DNA of 62,634 nt from Chloroflexota bacterium (GTDB taxonomy: Bacteria > Chloroflexota > Anaerolineae > Anaerolineales > UBA11579), in contig JACPVG010000021.1 of the NCBI GenBank assembly GCA_016191875.1, positions 1 through 62,634 of the forward strand, in the 5' to 3' direction. The position numbers and the translations under genes were made by a program. The notes below the pieces were generated by a model that saw only the letters and a program-made list of their open reading frames with translations, ran no database searches and had not been told where the DNA came from. Within the stretch, counting starts at the first letter, position 1. The number at the start of each line of letters is the position of its first letter. Positions 16,746-26,092 of this stretch are shown here, piece by piece.

Positions 16746-18345
16746 CGGGTTCGCGGTAGATGATGGTGGCGAACGAGCCGCAGGTGCAGGCTTCGATGGT
16801 GCGGTCGCCGTTGGTGAGCGCTCCCTCGTAGGGGGCGTCGCCCGCCACAGCGGTCCAGCCGCTGAGGTTGAACGGCAGCGGCCCGGCGGCCTCCAGCCAT
16901 TCGCCGTTGTATTTGCGGGCGATGTGGATGTGCGTGCCGGTGGAGCGCCCGCCCTCGCAGGAGGGATGGCCGATCAGGTCGCTTTTGTCCAGCCACTTGC
17001 CCACCGGGGCGACGTCGGTGGTGACGTGCAGGTACATCAGCACCCAGCCGGTCTGCTCGAAGCCGTCGCCGTCCAGGTCGAGGACGACCACGCCGTTTCC
17101 AGAGCGCACGATGACCCCGGCCCCGGCGGCCACCGCCCACAGGTCGGACTTGACGCAGCCGCTCTCCACGCTGCCGGGGGCGAAATCCAGCGCCGCCTGG
17201 GCGCCGTCGCCTTCCCAGGCCCCGTGCGGCCCGCCGGTGTAGGCCCAGCGCTGGCCGAGCAGGAAGGGCAGGATGAGCGGCGGCTGCTCCAGGTTGGGCG
17301 GGAAGAGCGGCTCGACCGCCGCGGCCCGGCCCCAGGCGTCCCCGAACATCACGTTGTGCAGGTCGGCAACGCCGCCCTGGGCGGCCACAGCCTGATCCCA
17401 CTGCGCACGCGTCATGGTCTTCGAGAAGAAATAGTGCAGGGCGACCGTCCCGGCGTTCAGGTCCGGAGCCAGGCGCAGGGTGCTGCCATCCTTGAAGGTC
17501 AGCGTGGTGAGCGTGCCGGCGCGCCAGCCGTAATACCCGACTGAAAGCTGGTTAACTGCCCACACCAACTGGCTGTGCAGGCCGCGCTGCTGGAATTCCA
17601 CGTAGCCCATCGGGTAGTCGGTCTCCACCAGGGTCTGGGGCTGGCCCAGCACCCAGTGACCGCGGTATTCCAACAGGGTGAGCAGCAGGCGCGGGTTGAC
17701 CGAGTTCTCGAGGGCGACGCGCTGAACGATCTGCGGCCCGTTCAGCCAGCCGACGCTGCCCAGGTACTCGCGGTAAGCGGCCAGGTGGCCGCCGAGCGTA
17801 TTGGCGTAGGTGATGGCGTCGAACCCGACCGCCGAAGGCGAATAGACGAAGTCGCTATCCGGCAGGATGCGGGCGTTGGGGCCGGTATTGAACAGGCGCT
17901 GGGGGATGACCAGCAACTGGCCGGGGTTGATGAAACCGTCCGGCGGCAGTTCCTTATCCGAGATGATCTCGGACGGGTCGACGCCGAAGCGCGCCGCCAG
18001 GGCCGCCAGCGAATCGCCTGATTGGGCGGTGTAGAGCAGCGGCGGGGTTTCTGCGCCCGGCGGCGCGGCGGTGGCGCTGGGCTCCGGGCTGGGGCTGGCC
18101 GGAGGTTCCTGGGTGGCCGTCGCTTCCGCCTGAGGGAGTTGGCTCGCTTCCGGCGTGGAGCTGGCGGGCGCGTCCGGCGCGACCAGGAAGGCGGTCGGCA
18201 GGGGTGTTTCCGGGGTGAGCGGCGCGGCGGCGGTGGCCGTCAGGCTGGCGGGCGTGATGTAGCCGCTGCGGCACACGCCGGTGAGCAGCGCGCCCATCAG
18301 GGCCAGGGCAGTCAGTTGCAGGCGGCGGTGGGTGGCGGGGGTCAT
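16735..18345 (-). CDS. Secreted LysM / LasA-type M23 metallopeptidase, paralogue 2
   Basis: A 536-residue exported protein starting MTPATHRRLQ. A hydrophobic signal segment is followed by a Pro/Thr/Ala-rich linker, one LysM domain (TAQSGDSLAALAARFGVD), the lysozyme-like middle region with NPRLLLTLLE, and the M23A peptidase (GGPH, AALDF, LMYLHV, HIHIARKYNGEW). The start at 18345 is chosen because its ATG overlaps the upstream stop as ATGA. The upstream extension reads as arginine-rich shadow sequence. It is the middle gene of the three-gene operon and probably trims or remodels peptidoglycan or cell-surface peptides outside the membrane. Confidence 0.87.
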   Translation of the reverse strand: MTPATHRRLQLTALALMGALLTGVCRSGYITPASLTATAAAPLTPETPLPTAFLVAPDAPASSTPEASQLPQAEATATQEPPASPSPEPSATAAPPGAETPPLLYTAQSGDSLAALAARFGVDPSEIISDKELPPDGFINPGQLLVIPQRLFNTGPNARILPDSDFVYSPSAVGFDAITYANTLGGHLAAYREYLGSVGWLNGPQIVQRVALENSVNPRLLLTLLEYRGHWVLGQPQTLVETDYPMGYVEFQQRGLHSQLVWAVNQLSVGYYGWRAGTLTTLTFKDGSTLRLAPDLNAGTVALHYFFSKTMTRAQWDQAVAAQGGVADLHNVMFGDAWGRAAAVEPLFPPNLEQPPLILPFLLGQRWAYTGGPHGAWEGDGAQAALDFAPGSVESGCVKSDLWAVAAGAGVIVRSGNGVVVLDLDGDGFEQTGWVLMYLHVTTDVAPVGKWLDKSDLIGHPSCEGGRSTGTHIHIARKYNGEWLEAAGPLPFNLSGWTAVAGDAPYEGALTNGDRTIEACTCGSFATIIYREPDDP

Positions 18346-19850
18346 CGTTGAATCGTGTTGAGCTCTTTGCGGCATTCGCAGGCTTCCACCACCCGGCCCT
18401 CTTTGACCAGCGTACCGTCGTAGGGGATGCCGCTGCCGGCGGAGACCCAGCCATCCATCACGAAGGGCAGGAGGCCGTCGGCCGGAATCCATTCCCCATT
18501 ATACAGGCGGGCGATGTGCAGGTGCGTGGCAGTGGAGTAACCGCCTTCGCATGAGGGGTGGCCGATGCGCTCGCCGGCGCGCAGGAAGGTCCCGGCCGCC
18601 ACACGGCCGCGCGCCTCGATATGCATGTAAAGCAGCGCCCAGCCGGTGCCGAGGTTGCCGTCGCCATCCAGGTCTTGCAGCACGGCGCCGTTCTCAGCCT
18701 GGACGATCAGCCCGTCGGCCATCGCCACGACCCATTCCTCGCTCTGCAGGCAGCCGTTCTCTTCGGCCGGCGGGGCGAAATCCAGCGCCGCCCATCCGGA
18801 GCCGTCGTCCCACCCGCCGTGCGGCCCGCCGGTGAACAGCCAGGGCACGCCCGGCTCGAAAGGCAGCTGCAGGGCCGGCTGCTGCAAGCCGGGCGGCAGG
18901 AGCGGCTCGACGGCCCAGTCGAACGGCCAGCCGAACAGGCGCTGGTAGGTCGCCAGGAAACCGGCCTCCGAGACCGCCAACCGCCAGCCGGCTTCGTCGT
19001 TCAGGCGGGCGAACAGGCTTTGCAGGGCAGCCGTCCCGGCGTTGAGCGTCGGGTCGGCGGGGATGAGCAATCCGTCGCTGGCGGCGAAACCCGGCAGGGC
19101 GTTCACCCGCCAGGCGTAGTACCCAAAGTTGAGGACATCGGCCGCCCAGGCCAGCTGCAAGTACAGCCCGCTGCGGTTGGGATCGCGGTAGCCGATGGGG
19201 AAAGCCAGGTCGTCCAGGCGCACGGCCGAGCCGGCGACCCAGCCGCTCTGGTGCTCGAGCACGGCCAGCAGCAGGCGCGGGTTGAGCGAATACTCACGCC
19301 CGATGCGCGCCACGATCTGCGCCCCGGTCAACGCTTCGCCATCCACTACTTCACGGTAGGCCGCCAGATGGCCGCCCTGCCGGACGATGAACGCCTCCAG
19401 GTTGAAGGATGCGTTGTACGGCCCCCAGACCAGTTCCGAGTCGGGAATCAGTTTGAGCGCCGGGCCGGGCGCGCCGGGCTGGGGCGGAGGGATCTCCAAT
19501 ACCTGGCCTACGGCCAGCAGGTTGGGGTCAGCGATGCCGTTGGCGGCGATGAGCGTTTCCAGGCTGATGCCGTAGGCGGTGGCGATGCGGCCGAGCGTGT
19601 CGCCGGGCTGGACAACATAGGTTTCCGGGTCGGCGCGCAGACCGGGCAGGGGGTGTGGAACGTCGGGTGTGGGCGCGGGCGGGCTGTCGCCCGCGCGGCG
19701 TGTAGGCGGCGCGGCCCAGGGGTCGGCCGGGCGGCCGTCGCCGCCGGGCAGTGCGCCGGGATTCAGGTCGGCGGGCTGAGTGCGACCGGGCAGGTTGCAG
19801 GCGGTCAGGAGGGCGAGTATCAGCAGAGAGGCGGTGGCGCGGCTGGGCAT
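18342..19850 (-). CDS. LysM / LasA-type M23 metallopeptidase lipoprotein, paralogue 3
   Basis: A 502-residue probable lipoprotein: lipobox LLTAC at residues 14-18, a Pro-rich linker, a well-conserved LysM (VVQPGDTLGRIATAYGIS) and the lysozyme-like region with NPRLLLAVLEHQSGW, which most resembles a transglycosylase active-site helix. The M23A peptidase domain follows (GGPH, AALDF, LLYMHI, HLHIARLYNGEW). It is the first gene of the operon, and its stop overlaps the next start by 4 bp. It is lipid-anchored while the two downstream copies appear secreted, so the set may divide surface locations. Confidence 0.88.
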   Translation of the reverse strand: MPSRATASLLILALLTACNLPGRTQPADLNPGALPGGDGRPADPWAAPPTRRAGDSPPAPTPDVPHPLPGLRADPETYVVQPGDTLGRIATAYGISLETLIAANGIADPNLLAVGQVLEIPPPQPGAPGPALKLIPDSELVWGPYNASFNLEAFIVRQGGHLAAYREVVDGEALTGAQIVARIGREYSLNPRLLLAVLEHQSGWVAGSAVRLDDLAFPIGYRDPNRSGLYLQLAWAADVLNFGYYAWRVNALPGFAASDGLLIPADPTLNAGTAALQSLFARLNDEAGWRLAVSEAGFLATYQRLFGWPFDWAVEPLLPPGLQQPALQLPFEPGVPWLFTGGPHGGWDDGSGWAALDFAPPAEENGCLQSEEWVVAMADGLIVQAENGAVLQDLDGDGNLGTGWALLYMHIEARGRVAAGTFLRAGERIGHPSCEGGYSTATHLHIARLYNGEWIPADGLLPFVMDGWVSAGSGIPYDGTLVKEGRVVEACECRKELNTIQR

Positions 19851-19962
19851 AGGCTTATGTCAGAACACGGTCGAGTTGAAGCCATGAGAGGGTTCGTTCC
19901 GCATCACCAAACTCATGTGCATTCATTCCCCCCAGTCTAAATCATTTTTGAAATGTACCCGG

Positions 19963-20097
19963 TAGTTGGCCGTAGGAATTTGAATTCCGCCGGAGAGGGA
20001 CAGCGGCCAACTATTAAAGTAGCCCATAAGCATCTAACGAGGAGAGGCGCGTTGGAAGGTCGGAGATCTTTGCAAAAAGACTTTCGGTGGGCTGCTT
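19963..20097 (+). repeat. Structured intergenic repeat, copy A
   Basis: A ~135-bp element found four times in this window. Helix 1 pairs TAGTTGGCCG (19963-19972) with CGGCCAACTA (20004-20013) and encloses a TTCCG/CGGAG hairpin. Helix 2 pairs AGTAGCCCA (20018-20026) with TGGGCTGCT (20088-20096). Inside helix 2, AAGGTC pairs with GACTTT, and TCTTT/AAAGA is capped by a GCAA tetraloop. This 307-bp gap between the LysM peptidase and the kinase holds no gene. Confidence 0.85.
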
Positions 20098-20157
20098 CAT
20101 GCCGCGCCCCTGCCGCTTTCCAAACCAAGATCCTTTACCGCAGAAGATGAGAATGTT

Positions 20158-20979
20158 TCACGCCTTAGGCAGGTCGAGCCAGACAGTGGTGCCTTCGCCG
20201 GGGCGGCTTTCCAGCCCTACTGAGCCGCTCATCAGCGCCAGCAGCCGGCGGCACAGCGGCAGGCCCAGCCCCCAGCCGTGCCGGTCGCGCACCCGCTGGT
20301 CATCCGAGCGATAGAACGGCTCGAAGACCTTGTCCTGCTCTTCGGGCGGGATGCCGTAGCCGCGGTCGTGCACCGTCAGGCGCACCCTCTCGCCCTTGTC
20401 CTCGGCGCCCACTGTGATCGTCCCGCCCGGGTCGGCGTATTTGGCGGCGTTGTCGAGCAGGTGCTCGATGACCTGCTGGACGCGCGCCGGGTCGGCCTGC
20501 ACCGGGGGCAGGTCGCCGGGTATCTGGTCCTCCACCGTCTGCTGGAATTCAGCCAGAACCTCTTTCTTGGCTTCAATCGCCTTGGCCGCCAGCGGGCTCA
20601 GGGCCTGCGGGCTGGTTTCCACCGCCAGGCGGCCGGCCTCGGCCTTGGTCATATCCGAAAGGCTGGTGATCAATGCGTTCATGCGGTGCACGTTGCTGCG
20701 GATGACGTTCAGGAAATTCAACTGGTTCTCGTTGACCGCGCCCATCGCCCCCTGGCGCAGCAGGTCAGTGTAGCCCTGGATGCTGGTCATCGGCAGGCGC
20801 AGTTCGTGCGTCACCACCGAGACGAACTTGGCCTTCTCCTCCTGGGCGGCGGCCAGTTCCCGTTCCAGTTCGGTCAGGGCGGCCTCGGCCTCGGCGATGG
20901 CTTCCAGCGCCGCCCCGCTATCTTGCAGAGTTGCCAGGATGCGGCGCAGGGTCTGAACGAGCGGATGGCTGGTGGTCAT
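20158..20979 (-). CDS. Soluble sensor histidine kinase
   Basis: A 273-residue histidine kinase without membrane segments. An N-terminal coiled coil (residues 20-50, Glu/Ala rich) leads to the H box VVTHELRLPMTS with phospho-acceptor H58, then N box EHLLDNAAKY (172-181), G1 DRGYGIP and G2 GWGLGLPLC. With no sensory domain, it must receive signals through a partner or the coiled coil. No response regulator is adjacent. It follows the endonuclease III-like gene by 7 bp on the same strand and is probably co-transcribed with it. Confidence 0.9.
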   Translation of the reverse strand: MTTSHPLVQTLRRILATLQDSGAALEAIAEAEAALTELERELAAAQEEKAKFVSVVTHELRLPMTSIQGYTDLLRQGAMGAVNENQLNFLNVIRSNVHRMNALITSLSDMTKAEAGRLAVETSPQALSPLAAKAIEAKKEVLAEFQQTVEDQIPGDLPPVQADPARVQQVIEHLLDNAAKYADPGGTITVGAEDKGERVRLTVHDRGYGIPPEEQDKVFEPFYRSDDQRVRDRHGWGLGLPLCRRLLALMSGSVGLESRPGEGTTVWLDLPKA

Positions 20980-20986
20980 GGCTGCC

Positions 20987-21664
20987 TCACAGGTTGGGGT
21001 GGGCGCGGCGGTAGTCGCACAGGTCTTGCAGCGGGCATTCGGCGCAGCGCGGTTTGCGCGCCTGACAGACCTCGCGGCCGAGCCGGATGATGTTCAGGTG
21101 GGCATCATAATACGTTTCCGGTGTGAAGAGCGCTTCCAGGAGGTCGTGGGCGGCTTCGGCGCTCATCTTCTCCGGGCGCAGGCCGAGGCGGCCGCTGACA
21201 CGCTGCACATGGGTATCCACCGGAAAGGCGGGCAGGCCGAGCGAGAACTGCAAGACGATGCTGGCTGTTTTGCGGCCCACGCCTTTGAACTGCATCAGCC
21301 ACTCCAGCGCCTCTTGGCGCGAATAATCCTTGAGGAACTCCAGATCCAGCCCGCCGGTCTGTTCGGTGATCTGTTTCAGCACCTGCTGGATGCGCGGCCC
21401 TTTCTGGTTGGCCAGGCCGGCCGGGGTGATGGCGGCGATGACCTCAGCCGGCGGCGCGTCGCGCACGGCTTCCCAGGTCGGGAAGCGGTTCTTGAGCGCA
21501 TAGAAGCCGCGGTCGCGGTTGGTGTCGCTGGTGGCCTGCGAGAGGATGGTGGAGACCAGTTCGTCCAGGGCGGGCAGCGGCGTGCGCCAGAGCGGCTTGC
21601 CGTAGAACTCGAACAGCCGCCGGTGGATTTCCCGGGCGCGGCTATCCAGGCCGCCGCCGTTCAC
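20987..21664 (-). CDS. Endonuclease III-like DNA glycosylase/AP lyase
   Basis: A 225-residue HhH-GPD base-excision repair enzyme that removes oxidised pyrimidines. The helix-hairpin-helix LMQFKGVGRKTA contains the catalytic Lys, and PVDTHVQR contains the catalytic Asp. A C-terminal 4Fe-4S cluster motif (C-x6-C-x2-C-x5-C) lies in REVCQARKPRCAECPLQDLC. The GTG at 21664 is preferred because it overlaps the asparaginase stop as GTGA. It sits in a four-gene minus-strand run (MBL, asparaginase, glycosylase, kinase). Similar to Nth, though paralogue identity is not certain. Confidence 0.9.
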   Translation of the reverse strand: MNGGGLDSRAREIHRRLFEFYGKPLWRTPLPALDELVSTILSQATSDTNRDRGFYALKNRFPTWEAVRDAPPAEVIAAITPAGLANQKGPRIQQVLKQITEQTGGLDLEFLKDYSRQEALEWLMQFKGVGRKTASIVLQFSLGLPAFPVDTHVQRVSGRLGLRPEKMSAEAAHDLLEALFTPETYYDAHLNIIRLGREVCQARKPRCAECPLQDLCDYRRAHPNL

Positions 21665-22710
21665 GCCCGCTCCAGCGTGAAGCACGACCGCGCTTCGCCC
21701 ACCACCAAGCCGCGCCAGTTGGTCACCTCGCGCCGCGGCCCGTACTTGGCGAGGGCCAGCAACCCGGCTTCGCTCAGCGCGCCCAATTCAGCCAGCACCG
21801 CCAGCGTCACCGCCGGGCGCGCCCAGCCGCGCCGGTCGCCATCGGAAATCTTGATGGCGATGCCCAGCGCAGGAGAATCGGGGGCCAGCGCGCCGGGCAT
21901 CAGGCACACGCCCTGATAGCCTTCTGCCCCGCCTTTGGTCAGGATGCGCCCGCCGGCGGCGAGCATCAGGTCGGTGTCAAACGTCCCGGGTCCGCTGACC
22001 ATCTCCGGGTGCGCCAGCATGGCGGCGGTGATGGTGCGGCAGGCGGCGGCGCGCGGCTCGTCCAGTTCATCCGGCCCGGCCAGGCGCGCCAGCCCCCAGG
22101 CGGCGTTGAAGAAAGGCACGGAAAAATTCGGCGCCGAACAGCCGTCTATGCCGATCTCCACCTGCGCCGGTTCCAACCCGCACATCCCGGCGAACGCACC
22201 GAGGATGGCCTTTTGCACGGGGTGGTCGTGCTTCAAATACGTGTCGGTGGGCGCGCCCTTCAGCGCCGTGTGGGCCAGCATGCCGGTGTGTTTGCCGGAG
22301 CAGTTATGACGGTTAGGGGTCGGTTCCTCGCCCGCGGCTTCAAGCCGCTCGGCTGTCTGGCTGTCATACGGCGGGTGTACCCCGCACTGCAGGGCGTCTT
22401 CGCCCAGGCCGATCTTTGCCTGGATTCCGGCGGCGGCCGCGGCATGCCGGTCCGTGCCGGTGTGCGAGGCGCAGATCAGGGCGATTTCTTCCTGAGTGAA
22501 GCCGAAGTGAGCGTGCCCGCCGGCCTCAATGAACGGGAGGGCCTGGAATGGCTTGGCGGTCGAACGCAGGTAGGCCTGGCCGTGCGGGTCGCCGGCCCAG
22601 GCCAGCAGGTTCCCTGCTGCGTCGGCCACTGCCAGCGCGCCAAAATGCACCGACTCGACGATTCGGCCGCGGGTCAGTTCATAGAGGGGCGCGTAGGCCG
22701 GGGTCGGCAT
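21661..22710 (-). CDS. Asparaginase II family protein
   Basis: A 349-residue protein of the asparaginase II family, distinct from AnsA/AnsB. Family features are ESVHFGALAVAD, the STAKPFQALPFIE segment, CASHTGTD, NCSGKHTGML and GIDGCSAPNFSVP. It probably hydrolyses L-asparagine to aspartate in the cytoplasm. Experimental support for the family is limited. The start MPTPAY at 22710 places it 4 bp after the MBL gene. Its stop overlaps the DNA glycosylase GTG start, so the genes are coupled. Confidence 0.88.
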   Translation of the reverse strand: MPTPAYAPLYELTRGRIVESVHFGALAVADAAGNLLAWAGDPHGQAYLRSTAKPFQALPFIEAGGHAHFGFTQEEIALICASHTGTDRHAAAAAGIQAKIGLGEDALQCGVHPPYDSQTAERLEAAGEEPTPNRHNCSGKHTGMLAHTALKGAPTDTYLKHDHPVQKAILGAFAGMCGLEPAQVEIGIDGCSAPNFSVPFFNAAWGLARLAGPDELDEPRAAACRTITAAMLAHPEMVSGPGTFDTDLMLAAGGRILTKGGAEGYQGVCLMPGALAPDSPALGIAIKISDGDRRGWARPAVTLAVLAELGALSEAGLLALAKYGPRREVTNWRGLVVGEARSCFTLERA

Positions 22711-22714
22711 GCGC

Positions 22715-23587
22715 TCAACCGGCTTCGCTTTCGCCCAACTGGGCGGCCGGCACCGAGCCGTATTGGTTGTGGAGGTAGCGCGGCAGGCCGTAGCGCAGGC
22801 GCTGGGTGTGCTGGGTCCTGGCACGCGCCGGCGATTCAAAAGCCGAGAGCAGTTTGGGAATCATCTTCTCAGCGGTCGCCAGCGCACCGGGTTTCTCGCC
22901 GATCTTTTCGAGGCGTTTGTGCAGGTCGGCCAAGGCGCGCCGGAAGTTGCGAATGTGCTTCTCCGTGACCAGGCCGCCGCGGGCCGAGACCACCTGCCAG
23001 CCCTTGTAGGCTTTGCCCAGGAGCAGGTCGAGCGCCGCCAGCCAGGCTTCCAGGTCGGCGTGCGCCAGGAAGGGGGGCTGTTTGAGCGGCACGGCATCGC
23101 CCACGAACACCACCTGGTGGAGCGGCGCGTGCACCCAGCAGGCGCCGGGTTCCGGGCCGGGGTGCGATTCGACCAGGATGGCCTCAGCGTCCCAGTGGAT
23201 TCTGGAATGGACCCCAAAGGCCAGGGTGGGGGCCTGCCAGCGCAGGCCGCTCAGGCCGTTGAGCGCCTCCCACTCTGCGCCGCTGTCCAGGCTGACCGCC
23301 TTGAACACGGCGGCGCGCTGCTGGAACTGCGCCTGGGCCTGGCGCTGGGCGAGCAGGGTGCAATCCAGGATGCGCGCCCCCAGGGTGCGGTCGGGGTGGG
23401 CGTCCAGGGTGACCGCCAGCCGTTCCTTGCCGGCCCCGGCGGCGCGCAGGGCGCTCAACCAGGCCCGGCCGTCATCCGGGCGCGGCGGCGCGTCAATCAA
23501 GAGGGTGCCGCCCGGCAGCACGAGCGCACCCAGGACCACGCCCGGGTAGGCATCTTGAATGAAGACGCTCTTGGCGATCTCCTTCAT
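22715..23587 (-). CDS. MBL-fold hydrolase-like protein with degenerate metal site
   Basis: A 290-residue protein with metallo-beta-lactamase fold features: LIDAPPRPDD, HPGPEPGACWV and VFVGDAV. The expected THxHxDH motif reads TLDAHPDRTLG, so two of the metal-binding histidines are replaced by Asp and Arg. It may bind a single metal or be catalytically inactive. A C-terminal helical extension of about 90 residues (FRRALADLHKRLEK) has no clear assignment. It heads the run into asparaginase, with TATAAT only 14 nt before the ATG, so the leader would be about 7 nt. Confidence 0.7.
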   Translation of the reverse strand: MKEIAKSVFIQDAYPGVVLGALVLPGGTLLIDAPPRPDDGRAWLSALRAAGAGKERLAVTLDAHPDRTLGARILDCTLLAQRQAQAQFQQRAAVFKAVSLDSGAEWEALNGLSGLRWQAPTLAFGVHSRIHWDAEAILVESHPGPEPGACWVHAPLHQVVFVGDAVPLKQPPFLAHADLEAWLAALDLLLGKAYKGWQVVSARGGLVTEKHIRNFRRALADLHKRLEKIGEKPGALATAEKMIPKLLSAFESPARARTQHTQRLRYGLPRYLHNQYGSVPAAQLGESEAG

Positions 23588-23601
23588 AGGCTTCGGGGGG
23601 A

Positions 23602-23607
23602 ATTATA
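23602..23607 (-). promoter_or_regulatory. -10 hexamer TATAAT before the MBL-asparaginase run
   Basis: A perfect TATAAT on the minus strand, 14 nt upstream of the ATG at 23587. It predicts a very short leader without Shine-Dalgarno. Confidence 0.45.
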
Positions 23608-23649
23608 GCCCCAAGTCGCCGGGAAGGCAAAAAAGGGGCAGGCGGACGC

Positions 23650-25734
23650 TTATTCTTTGGCGAGCGGGAGAGAGAAGGTGAACATGGAGCCTTTGTCCAG
23701 TTCGCTCTTGAGCCAGATCTGGCCGCCGTGGCCCTCCACGGCCAGCCGGCAGAACGCCAGCCCCAGCCCCAGCCCTTTGGCCGCGCCGGTGCCGATGCGG
23801 GCGCGGGCGTACTTCTCAAATATGCGCTCCTGGTCTTCCGCGGGGATGCCCTTGCCGGTGTCGGCGACCCAGACCTGGGCCATGCCATCCACCGCCATCG
23901 CTCCTATGGTCAGGTGCGTGCCTTCCGGGGAATATTTGACCGCGTTTTCCAGCAGGTTGATCATCACCCGGCGAATCATGTCGGCGTCCACCCGGACGGT
24001 AATATCGGGCTCCGGGTAGGCGGTCTCGAACGGCATCTCTTTCGAGCGCGCCGAGAGTTCGACCGCCTCAGCAGCCTCAGACATCAGGGCGCGCAGCGAG
24101 ATGGGCTGCTGGTTGCCGATGCGCTGGCCGGCTTCCAGGCGGGCGGTATCCAGCAGGGAGGAGGCCAGACGCTGGACGCGCTCGGTGGAGCGCAGGGCGA
24201 TCTCGATCAGGTTGGCCAGGTTGGCCTCGCCGGGCGGCAGCATGGCGGCGATCAGTTCCAGGCTGGAAATGACGTTGGAAAGCGGCGAGCGCAGGTCGTG
24301 GTAGATCATCGACATGAGGTCTTCGCGCAGTTTGTCCAGTTTGCGGCGCTCGGAGATGTCGCGCATCTGCCATTGCAGGCGGGGGGCGCCGTCGATGCTC
24401 ACCCGCCGGACGTGGACCTCGATGGCGATTTCATCGCCCTGGCTGGGGTGCAGGTGCGACTCATACATCACCGGCCGGTCGGCGTGGAGGGCGGCAAAAT
24501 CCTGGCCGAGCGCCTGCCAATCCACTTTGTGGAACTGGTAGATGTTCATCTTGTGGAGCGAGGGCGTGCCAAAGCCGGTGAAGACCTCCGCCTGGCGGTT
24601 GGCCTCCAGTATCTTGCCGTCTTCATCGGTGATCAAGATCGGGTCGATGCTGTCTTCGAAGAGCTCCAGGTAGCGGGTGCGGGCGGCTTCGACCTGGTTG
24701 AAGAGTTGGGCATGGTCGATGGCTGTCCCTGCTAGGTTGCCGATGCCTTCCAGCACCTGGAGGGCATCGCTCTCGAAGGGCGCGGCCGGGTTGAGCGCTT
24801 CGAGGACGCCAATGATCCTGCCTTTGGCGCGGATGGGCGCGGCGGCCAGGGCGCGGGTCTTATAGCCGGTGGATTGATCCATCTCGTGGTAGAAGCGGTT
24901 GTCCTTGGTTACATCCTGCAAAACGACGCCTTCGCCTTCCTGGGCCACCCAGCCGACGACGCCCTGGCCGATCCTGATACGTTGGCCGAGGATCTTGTCG
25001 CGCTTGCTGCCGGTAGCGGCGCGGAAGACGAGGTCCTGCGTGCCGGGGTCGATGAGCAGCAGCGAAACCGCCTCGGCGGTGAAGACCTCGCTGATCTGTT
25101 CGAGGATGCGCTGGAGGACCTCTTCAAGGTCCAGGGTGGCGTTGATGCTGGCGGCGCTCTGTGCCAGGGCGCTGCTGGCGGCCGCCTTGCGCTGGCTCTC
25201 TTCCACCAGGCGGGCATTGAGCACTGCAATGGCGGCCTGGTCGGCGATGGCCTGGATGAGGGCCTGGTGCTCGCCGTTGAAGAAGCCTTTCTGGGGGTGG
25301 GTGAGGGTGATGACCCCCACCAGCCGGTCGCGCACCATCAACGGGGCGCTCACCGAAGAGCCGGGGCCGGAATCCTGCTTGCCTTCGTAATCGCGGCGGA
25401 TCCAGCGCTCGTCGGTGGCCGTATCGGTGACAAGGGCGGACTGGCGGTTGCGCGCCACCCAACCGGCCAGGCCGCTGTCGAGCGTGGCCCGCAGACGCTG
25501 GGTGTTGGTATCCTGCACATTGCCGGCGTGGATGATGGCCGAATCGAGCGGTTGGCCGGAATCGTCCAGCACAATGATGGCCCCGCTGCTGCCCTGCACG
25601 TTGCGCAGGGAGAGGAACAGCACCCGCGTGAGCACCGTCCGCAGGTCGAAGGCGGTGGCAAGCTCACGGCTGATCTCATAGATCAGGCGCAGCGCGGCAA
25701 GGGTGCCGCTGGATTCGGTGGTTGGCTCGCTCAT
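23650..25734 (-). CDS. GAF-GAF-PAS hybrid sensor histidine kinase
   Basis: A 694-residue soluble histidine kinase. Two GAF domains (about 25-185 and 205-345), a PAS domain (about 350-465, ITDEDGKILEANRQAEVFTG), then the HisKA domain with phospho-acceptor H479 in IYHDLRSPLSN, and an HATPase domain with NLLENAVKY, DTGKGIP and GLGLGLAFC. It would sense small molecules or redox state through GAF/PAS. No response regulator gene is adjacent, so it is an orphan kinase or pairs with a distant regulator such as the LuxR-type protein at 55051-55674. Confidence 0.93.
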   Translation of the reverse strand: MSEPTTESSGTLAALRLIYEISRELATAFDLRTVLTRVLFLSLRNVQGSSGAIIVLDDSGQPLDSAIIHAGNVQDTNTQRLRATLDSGLAGWVARNRQSALVTDTATDERWIRRDYEGKQDSGPGSSVSAPLMVRDRLVGVITLTHPQKGFFNGEHQALIQAIADQAAIAVLNARLVEESQRKAAASSALAQSAASINATLDLEEVLQRILEQISEVFTAEAVSLLLIDPGTQDLVFRAATGSKRDKILGQRIRIGQGVVGWVAQEGEGVVLQDVTKDNRFYHEMDQSTGYKTRALAAAPIRAKGRIIGVLEALNPAAPFESDALQVLEGIGNLAGTAIDHAQLFNQVEAARTRYLELFEDSIDPILITDEDGKILEANRQAEVFTGFGTPSLHKMNIYQFHKVDWQALGQDFAALHADRPVMYESHLHPSQGDEIAIEVHVRRVSIDGAPRLQWQMRDISERRKLDKLREDLMSMIYHDLRSPLSNVISSLELIAAMLPPGEANLANLIEIALRSTERVQRLASSLLDTARLEAGQRIGNQQPISLRALMSEAAEAVELSARSKEMPFETAYPEPDITVRVDADMIRRVMINLLENAVKYSPEGTHLTIGAMAVDGMAQVWVADTGKGIPAEDQERIFEKYARARIGTGAAKGLGLGLAFCRLAVEGHGGQIWLKSELDKGSMFTFSLPLAKE

Positions 25735-25902
25735 CCGGGTGCCGCTCTTCTGAGTCGGATCTCACATCCTCGCCAGCCGCCAACCGCCTGAAACAAAACG
25801 AAACCGGTCGGCCAAGGGTGGTTTGGCGACTGAAGCAGACCTGTTTGAAAGAGTATAGCACGGCGGGACGCGGCGCAACCATGCGGCAAATGTCTCAGTT
25901 GC

Positions 25903-25985
25903 ATATTAGTGAATAAGACATAATATTTTGCAATTATGAACTTTAATAAAAAATATTGTGTTTACAATCATGCGATTTACGGCGC
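25903..25985. promoter_or_regulatory. AT-rich intergenic stretch upstream of hsp20
   Basis: The 358-bp gap between the kinase and hsp20 has no gene. Its centre is strikingly AT-rich compared with the surrounding high-GC DNA. It contains AATATTTTGCAATTATG and AAAAAATATTG segments. It probably holds promoters for the divergent genes. No CIRCE or sigma-32 consensus was recognised. Confidence 0.35.
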
Positions 25986-26092
25986 ACTCCCGCTGCCGGT
26001 TTCTGATGGAACGCTGATGCTGCGTTGATGCCGGTCAAATGCGCCCGACTTAAGATGGCGGAAATTCACAATCAACGTTCGGAGGAACTGCC

